Shown here in pieces: positions 5,309 through 8,882 of a stretch of 8,882 bases of DNA. How positions within the stretch are numbered: position 1 is the stretch's first letter; each line of letters opens with the position of its first letter. The stretch comes from Methylotenera sp. Its GTDB lineage: Bacteria > Pseudomonadota > Gammaproteobacteria > Burkholderiales > Methylophilaceae. Below the pieces are notes generated by a model. It was not told the origin of the DNA, made no database searches, and saw only the letters and a list, made by a program, of their open reading frames with translations. The DNA lies in NCBI GenBank assembly GCA_027310735.1, contig DAIDAH010000114.1, positions 1 through 8,882 on the forward strand, read 5' to 3'. The position numbers and the translations under genes were made by a program.

Positions 5309-6232
5309 ATGAAAAACCTAATGATTAAATTTGCCCTATCCGCAAGCCTGCTATTGCTGGCTGCCAGCGCATCAGGACAAACGCTTGATGTAAAGATATT
5401 AAACTTGACTAATCCTGCACAAAGCAACGGCATTCAAGTGGGGGATGTGCTGAATCGCACCGTAGAAATAGAAGTCGATTCACAGTATCAACTCTCTAAA
5501 GCAGCATTACCTTTGAAAGGTGAAAATAGAGATGGAATTGAACTATCCGACCTCACGTTTAAATCTACACAACACGATAAGAAGAGCATCTATACGATAG
5601 CACTGCGCTATCAGGTGTTTGCCAGCGCAGCCAAGCCCGTTGTGATGCAGTTGCCGGAAGAGCAGTTTACGTTCACAGGCGGCACGCAAGCGTTATCCGT
5701 TAATGTGCCTGTCTGGCACTTCTGGTTCTCACCGTTAGTTGCTGAAGGCATCACTAACGCAAAAGACAATCTGCAACCGCAATATAAGCCAGCATTGATT
5801 GACCTGAGTGCACATTACACCCGACTTTTACTTTCTCTGGCTTTGCTAGCAACTGGCTTACTTGGCCTGATTTATGTGAATGCAGATAAACGCTGGCTGC
5901 CCTTTATGAATGGCGATTTCGCCCAAGCACACCGAAGCATCAAGAAGCTACGTAGTGATCAAGCAAGTACCAGGCAGGCTTTGATGTATATGCATCAGGC
6001 GTTTAATCAAATTTATGGTGCAAATCTATTTGCCAATGAACTGGATCAGTTTTTAGTGGTGAATCCGAAGTTCCTGAAATTGAAAGAGGACATCAGAATA
6101 TTCTTTGCACAATCTAATGCAGCCTTATTTGCTGGCCATACGCAAACCAGTCATCAGAAAAGTAGCGAGCAATATATGGGCGAGCTGATTACATTAAGCA
6201 AACGCTTAAGAGATTGCGAGCGAGGCGTTTAA
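5309..6232 (+). CDS. mxaA: MxaA, methanol dehydrogenase maturation protein
   Basis: The predicted protein has 307 residues. Residues 1-23 form a signal peptide (Lys2, Lys7, a hydrophobic core, cleavage near Ala-Ser-Gly). A periplasmic beta-rich domain spans about 24-170. A membrane segment at 172-191 is followed by basic residues (Lys194, Arg195), which puts the C-terminal domain (192-307, helical) in the cytoplasm. MxaA is associated in model methylotrophs with calcium insertion into methanol dehydrogenase. Identification rests on its place between mxaS and mxaC, the length and the topology. The ribosome binding site is weak (AAGAG just before the ATG), and the gene is set off from mxaS by a 48-base repeat-filled gap. 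It abuts mxaC with no spacer. Its topology would let it link the cytoplasmic ATPase pair to the periplasmic VWA proteins, which is inference. Confidence 0.78.
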   Translation: MKNLMIKFALSASLLLLAASASGQTLDVKILNLTNPAQSNGIQVGDVLNRTVEIEVDSQYQLSKAALPLKGENRDGIELSDLTFKSTQHDKKSIYTIALRYQVFASAAKPVVMQLPEEQFTFTGGTQALSVNVPVWHFWFSPLVAEGITNAKDNLQPQYKPALIDLSAHYTRLLLSLALLATGLLGLIYVNADKRWLPFMNGDFAQAHRSIKKLRSDQASTRQALMYMHQAFNQIYGANLFANELDQFLVVNPKFLKLKEDIRIFFAQSNAALFAGHTQTSHQKSSEQYMGELITLSKRLRDCERGV

Positions 6233-7201
6233 ATGACGATATTACAGCCTTGGGCACTGCTGCTGTTGCCGCTAGTTGCCATGCCGTTTTTATTCAAAAG
6301 CCACCAAGGGCAGATGTACTCCTGGTTGGAAATCGTGCCTGAAGATAAGGTTTCAGATATTACTAACTTTTTGATTAAAGTGATTACAGCCCTGATCTTG
6401 GCCAGTGTTGTGTTGGCACTCGCCTCGCCACAAGGTGCCAATAAAAAGGTACAGAAAGTCGGTAAAGGCGCGCAGACAGTGCTGGTGATCGATCGAAGTG
6501 TGAGTATGGACCAGCCTTTTGCTGGCAGTATTGATGGGCATGCTGCCGAAATCAAGTCGGCAGCGGCGAGGCGACTCATTACCAACTTCATTGACTCGCG
6601 GCCGGACGATATGATGGGCGTGGTTGGCTTTACTAACTCAGCGCTATATGGCACCAAGATCACGACCAATCGTGATGCCATTCACTCGGCTATTCATGCC
6701 GCTACGGGGCCTGCGCTGAATCAAACCAATATCGGTGCTGGTGTCACAGAGGCAATCACGCTGTTTGATAACATTCAGAGCTCGGGTTCTCGGGCCATTA
6801 TTTTACTATCTGATGGTGCTGGCAAACTTAGCCCTCGCGTTAAACGCAAAATATCCGAGCAGTTTGCCAATAAGAAATTGAATCTGTACTGGATCGTGTT
6901 GCGAGAGCCGGATGATATTAGTATTTTTACCAAGAAAATCTATGCCGAAGGCAGTGCGCCGGATGCCATTGTGCTGGATCAATACTTCAAGTCACTCAAA
7001 ATAAAATACAAGGCTTTTGAAGCTGATGACCCAACGACATTGCAGTCTGCATTGCAATATATTGACTCAAAAGAGAAAAACACGATTCAGTACTCAGTGA
7101 ATGTGTCTGGGCGTGACTATTCAAGGAGCTTGATTGTCTTGGCACTGGTATTAAGTTTGTTCATATTGATCATCAAGAATTTAAGGGTGCATTCATGGTA
7201 A
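6233..7201 (+). CDS. mxaC: MxaC, membrane-anchored periplasmic VWA protein
   Basis: The predicted protein has 322 residues in a BatA-like layout: membrane segments at about 6-21 and 46-64, a VWA domain at about 80-285 and a final membrane segment at 299-315. Charge distribution places the VWA domain in the periplasm. The metal-ion site looks complete: DRSVS (87-91), Thr165 in QTNIGAG and Asp194 in LLSDG. The start codon follows the mxaA stop without a spacer (TAAATG), with GAGG 7 bases upstream of it. The last seven bases overlap mxaK. Position in the mxa block supports the name. It may act with MxaK and MxaL on the periplasmic methanol dehydrogenase, but its exact task is not established by the sequence. 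Confidence 0.82.
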   Translation: MTILQPWALLLLPLVAMPFLFKSHQGQMYSWLEIVPEDKVSDITNFLIKVITALILASVVLALASPQGANKKVQKVGKGAQTVLVIDRSVSMDQPFAGSIDGHAAEIKSAAARRLITNFIDSRPDDMMGVVGFTNSALYGTKITTNRDAIHSAIHAATGPALNQTNIGAGVTEAITLFDNIQSSGSRAIILLSDGAGKLSPRVKRKISEQFANKKLNLYWIVLREPDDISIFTKKIYAEGSAPDAIVLDQYFKSLKIKYKAFEADDPTTLQSALQYIDSKEKNTIQYSVNVSGRDYSRSLIVLALVLSLFILIIKNLRVHSW

Positions 7202-7731
7202 AGCATATAAAACGAAGTAATCTCATTTTTGGATTTTTTCTGGCAACAGGTTTAATTGGGCTCGGTTGCGAGGGTTATTTGTATCAAAAAATTGATGCTG
7301 TGAACCGTGCTATATTAGCCGACAAACAGATTGTTGGAGATGACTTCCCTTACCAGAAAAAATTTGCTGCGGCTTTTGATCAAGGTGCGAAGAGTGATTA
7401 CAAGCATGCTATACAGACTTATGGACAATTGTTAGAGATGTCGCCAACGCCTGTTGAGCAAGCCAAAATCCAATACAATATTGCGAACAGCCTATTCTTA
7501 TCGGGCTTGATTCGTAGAATTAATGATGACGGCACATTACAAGATGACGCACGATATGCTTACATTCAAGCGAAAATGGCTTATGAGCAATCATTAAGAT
7601 TAGCGCCGATGTCGCCAGCGACAAAGTTTAATCTCAGTCTATTGCAATCAGTCATGGCTAGAAACATGAAAGCAGCACCTAAAGACCAATCTACCATGGA
7701 ATTAAGTAACTTGCCGATTGGTTTGCCATGA
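7195..7731 (+). CDS. mxaK: MxaK, membrane-anchored TPR-like protein
   Basis: The predicted protein has 178 residues. A short basic N-terminus (Lys3, Lys6, Arg7) precedes one membrane segment at about 9-29, so the remainder (30-178) should face the periplasm. Two helix pairs with TPR-like spacing are visible, around 88-104 (AKIQYNIANSLFLSG) and 121-152 (ending in ATKFNLSLLQ). Cys25 falls near the end of the hydrophobic segment, but the residues before it do not make a proper lipobox. The start overlaps the mxaC end by seven bases (ATGGTAA), with AAGGG 7 bases upstream; the end overlaps mxaL by four (ATGA). In methylotrophs mxaK is tied to calcium insertion into methanol dehydrogenase. Sequence conservation of MxaK is low, so the name rests mostly on position and topology. 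Confidence 0.72.
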   Translation: MVKHIKRSNLIFGFFLATGLIGLGCEGYLYQKIDAVNRAILADKQIVGDDFPYQKKFAAAFDQGAKSDYKHAIQTYGQLLEMSPTPVEQAKIQYNIANSLFLSGLIRRINDDGTLQDDARYAYIQAKMAYEQSLRLAPMSPATKFNLSLLQSVMARNMKAAPKDQSTMELSNLPIGLP

Positions 7732-8714
7732 AGAAGCTTATAGCGTTTATCAAAGAGAATTATGAAACGGTACTTTATTTAGCTGCGGCTGTCTTTTTGC
7801 TGTTGGCGCTCATTAAACCCGAGATTCAATTGAAGCAAGAGGTGCATAATTATTTGCTTGTGGCAGATGTGTCACAAAGCATGAATGCTGAAGATGTTAA
7901 GTTGAATAATCAAATGGTCAGTAGATTGGCTTATACGCGGCATTTGATGAAGAAGATTGTTGAAACCTCACCCTGCGGTACTTACTTCAGCATAGGCATT
8001 TTTGCATCAGATAATGTTGCTTTGCTGATCACACCGTTGGAAGTGTGTGCTAACTTCGATGTTATCACCGACTCTATTCAGCATCTGGAATGGCGCATGG
8101 CTTGGAAAGGGAATAGTCGTTTGAGTTTTGGTGTGAAAGCTGCAGCGAATACCTTTGACTCATTAAATGTACCTGCGCAGATGTTGTTTTTTACTGATGG
8201 CGATGAAGCGCCAAGAGTCAATGTGACTATTAAGCAAGATCTAAGTAGTGTTCAAATAGGTAAGAACTTTGTTTTTGTTGGTGTAGGAGGAAGCACCAAA
8301 GTGGGCGTGCCAAGGTTTAATTCCGCCAATAAGAGAGTCGGATTTTGGCCAATTAGTGATAACAATAATGCCGGAGCCGTAGGGGTGACTTATTCCGACG
8401 CCAGCTTGGATGATCCTGATCCATCCGTTGCTTCTGCTGAATATGATCGATTTTTATCGCAGCTTGAAGATGGGTATTTGAAGTCACTGGCAAGTGAGTT
8501 TAATGCTAAATACATAGAAGGACAAAATACACCGGAATTTTATGCCTTTGTACAGAAACAAAAGCCTGCCGCAAGTTTCGTGTCTGCTTACTCAATACGG
8601 TGGCTGTATTTAGTATTGGCGGTTATGTTGCTTCTTGCAGCGTATATTCCAAATATTTTATTTAGGTCAGCATCAACGATAAGTCCTGAGCCTAAAATAT
8701 TAAGTAGGAAATAA
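7728..8714 (+). CDS. mxaL: MxaL, membrane-anchored periplasmic VWA protein
   Basis: The predicted protein has 328 residues. It has a basic N-terminus, a membrane segment at about 13-29, a periplasmic VWA domain at about 40-285 and a second membrane segment at about 291-309 followed by a short basic cytoplasmic tail. The metal-site motif DVSQS (47-51) and Asp157 in FFTDGDE are present; the usual threonine appears to be Ser130 in GNSRLSFG, which keeps a hydroxyl. Cys83 and Cys107 are both periplasmic and could form a disulfide. The start overlaps the mxaK stop (ATGA). MxaL is linked to calcium insertion into methanol dehydrogenase in model organisms. It is the last gene of the block here, with no visible terminator before the insertion sequence. 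Confidence 0.82.
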   Translation: MKKLIAFIKENYETVLYLAAAVFLLLALIKPEIQLKQEVHNYLLVADVSQSMNAEDVKLNNQMVSRLAYTRHLMKKIVETSPCGTYFSIGIFASDNVALLITPLEVCANFDVITDSIQHLEWRMAWKGNSRLSFGVKAAANTFDSLNVPAQMLFFTDGDEAPRVNVTIKQDLSSVQIGKNFVFVGVGGSTKVGVPRFNSANKRVGFWPISDNNNAGAVGVTYSDASLDDPDPSVASAEYDRFLSQLEDGYLKSLASEFNAKYIEGQNTPEFYAFVQKQKPAASFVSAYSIRWLYLVLAVMLLLAAYIPNILFRSASTISPEPKILSRK

Positions 8715-8755
8715 TGGTAATTTACTGGCTATTAATAATGTTGCTAGATTAAGAA

Positions 8756-8882
8756 TGACCTGCTCCCCACTTGCACTACCAATCTAAATTGAAATAAAGT
8801 CCACTTTTAGGAGTGGAAGAATGAAGAAGAGTAGATACAAAGAAGAACAAATCATTGGTTTTTTGAAGGAAGCAGAAGCAGG
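8756..8882 (+). mobile_element. Left end of an IS3-family insertion sequence (IS407-like), cut by the window edge
   Basis: The element appears to begin with TGACCTGCTCCCC at 8756, the form of terminal repeat seen in IS3-family elements of the IS407 type, which start with TG. It contains the start of a transposase orfA at 8821. A small TCCACT/AGTGGA hairpin (8800-8817) encloses part of the AGGAG ribosome binding site (8809-8813). The other end lies outside the window, so the target duplication cannot be verified; AGAA (8752-8755) would be the left copy if 4 bases are duplicated. The insertion lies 41 bases after the mxaL stop. Confidence 0.75.
8821..8882 (+). CDS. IS3-family transposase OrfA, 5' fragment
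   Basis: Only the first 20 codons and two bases of the next are in the window. The start reads MKKSRYKEEQIIGFLKEAEA, which matches the well-known N-terminus of IS3-family OrfA (a helix-turn-helix DNA-binding protein that acts with OrfB after frameshifting). AGGAG at 8809-8813 is 7 bases ahead of the ATG. Whether the rest is intact cannot be seen. Confidence 0.85.
   Translation, partial: MKKSRYKEEQIIGFLKEAEA

Noticed and set aside
6229..6681. 150-codon minus-strand frame opposite mxaC
   Set aside because: The plus strand encodes a clear VWA protein with a full metal-site motif, so this frame is a shadow of that coding sequence.
7267..7272. Lipoprotein signal at Cys25 of MxaK
   Set aside because: The residues before the cysteine (Gly-Leu-Gly) do not fit a proper lipobox, and the segment reads better as a plain membrane anchor.

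Overview
The window looks like chromosomal DNA of a methylotrophic betaproteobacterium, most likely of the family Methylophilaceae (Methylotenera or Methylophilus type). Base composition is moderate to AT-rich. The right half carries six genes in the order mxaR-mxaS-mxaA-mxaC-mxaK-mxaL, the accessory block of methanol dehydrogenase clusters. The lineage is inferred from gene content, not from a database search.

Left part (1-1810): a small secreted protein of the Spy/CpxP (LTxxQ) type (94-603, +) faces a serine-rich low-complexity protein (675-1322, -) across a long perfect inverted repeat that probably ends both transcripts. A 488-base non-coding stretch follows (1323-1810). It holds a large imperfect stem-loop in the leader of the serine-rich gene and a perfect 15-bp hairpin downstream of the next gene.

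Middle part (1811-3341): a two-gene leftward unit encodes an unrecognised single-pass membrane protein (TTG start) and a TetR-type repressor. The repressor's ribosome binding site overlaps the stop codon of the membrane protein. This unit is divergent from the mxa block. The 187 bases between them are dense in short direct, inverted and tandem repeats and probably hold the promoters and operators for both directions.

Right part (3342-8714): the six mxa genes are packed with 4-7 base overlaps or direct abutment, except for a 48-base gap before mxaA, so they are almost certainly one operon. Predicted topology gives a machine spanning the inner membrane: a cytoplasmic MoxR-type AAA+ ATPase (MxaR) and a soluble DUF58/VWA protein (MxaS); MxaA, with a periplasmic domain, one membrane segment and a cytoplasmic tail; and three membrane-anchored proteins facing the periplasm, the VWA proteins MxaC and MxaL and the TPR-like MxaK. 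In model methylotrophs mxaA, mxaK and mxaL are linked to insertion of calcium into periplasmic methanol dehydrogenase. The structural genes mxaFJGI, which usually lie directly upstream of mxaR, are absent here and replaced by the tetR unit.

The window ends inside an IS3-family insertion sequence whose left end lies 41 bases after mxaL, where mxaD would normally be expected. No tRNA, rRNA or CRISPR array was seen.
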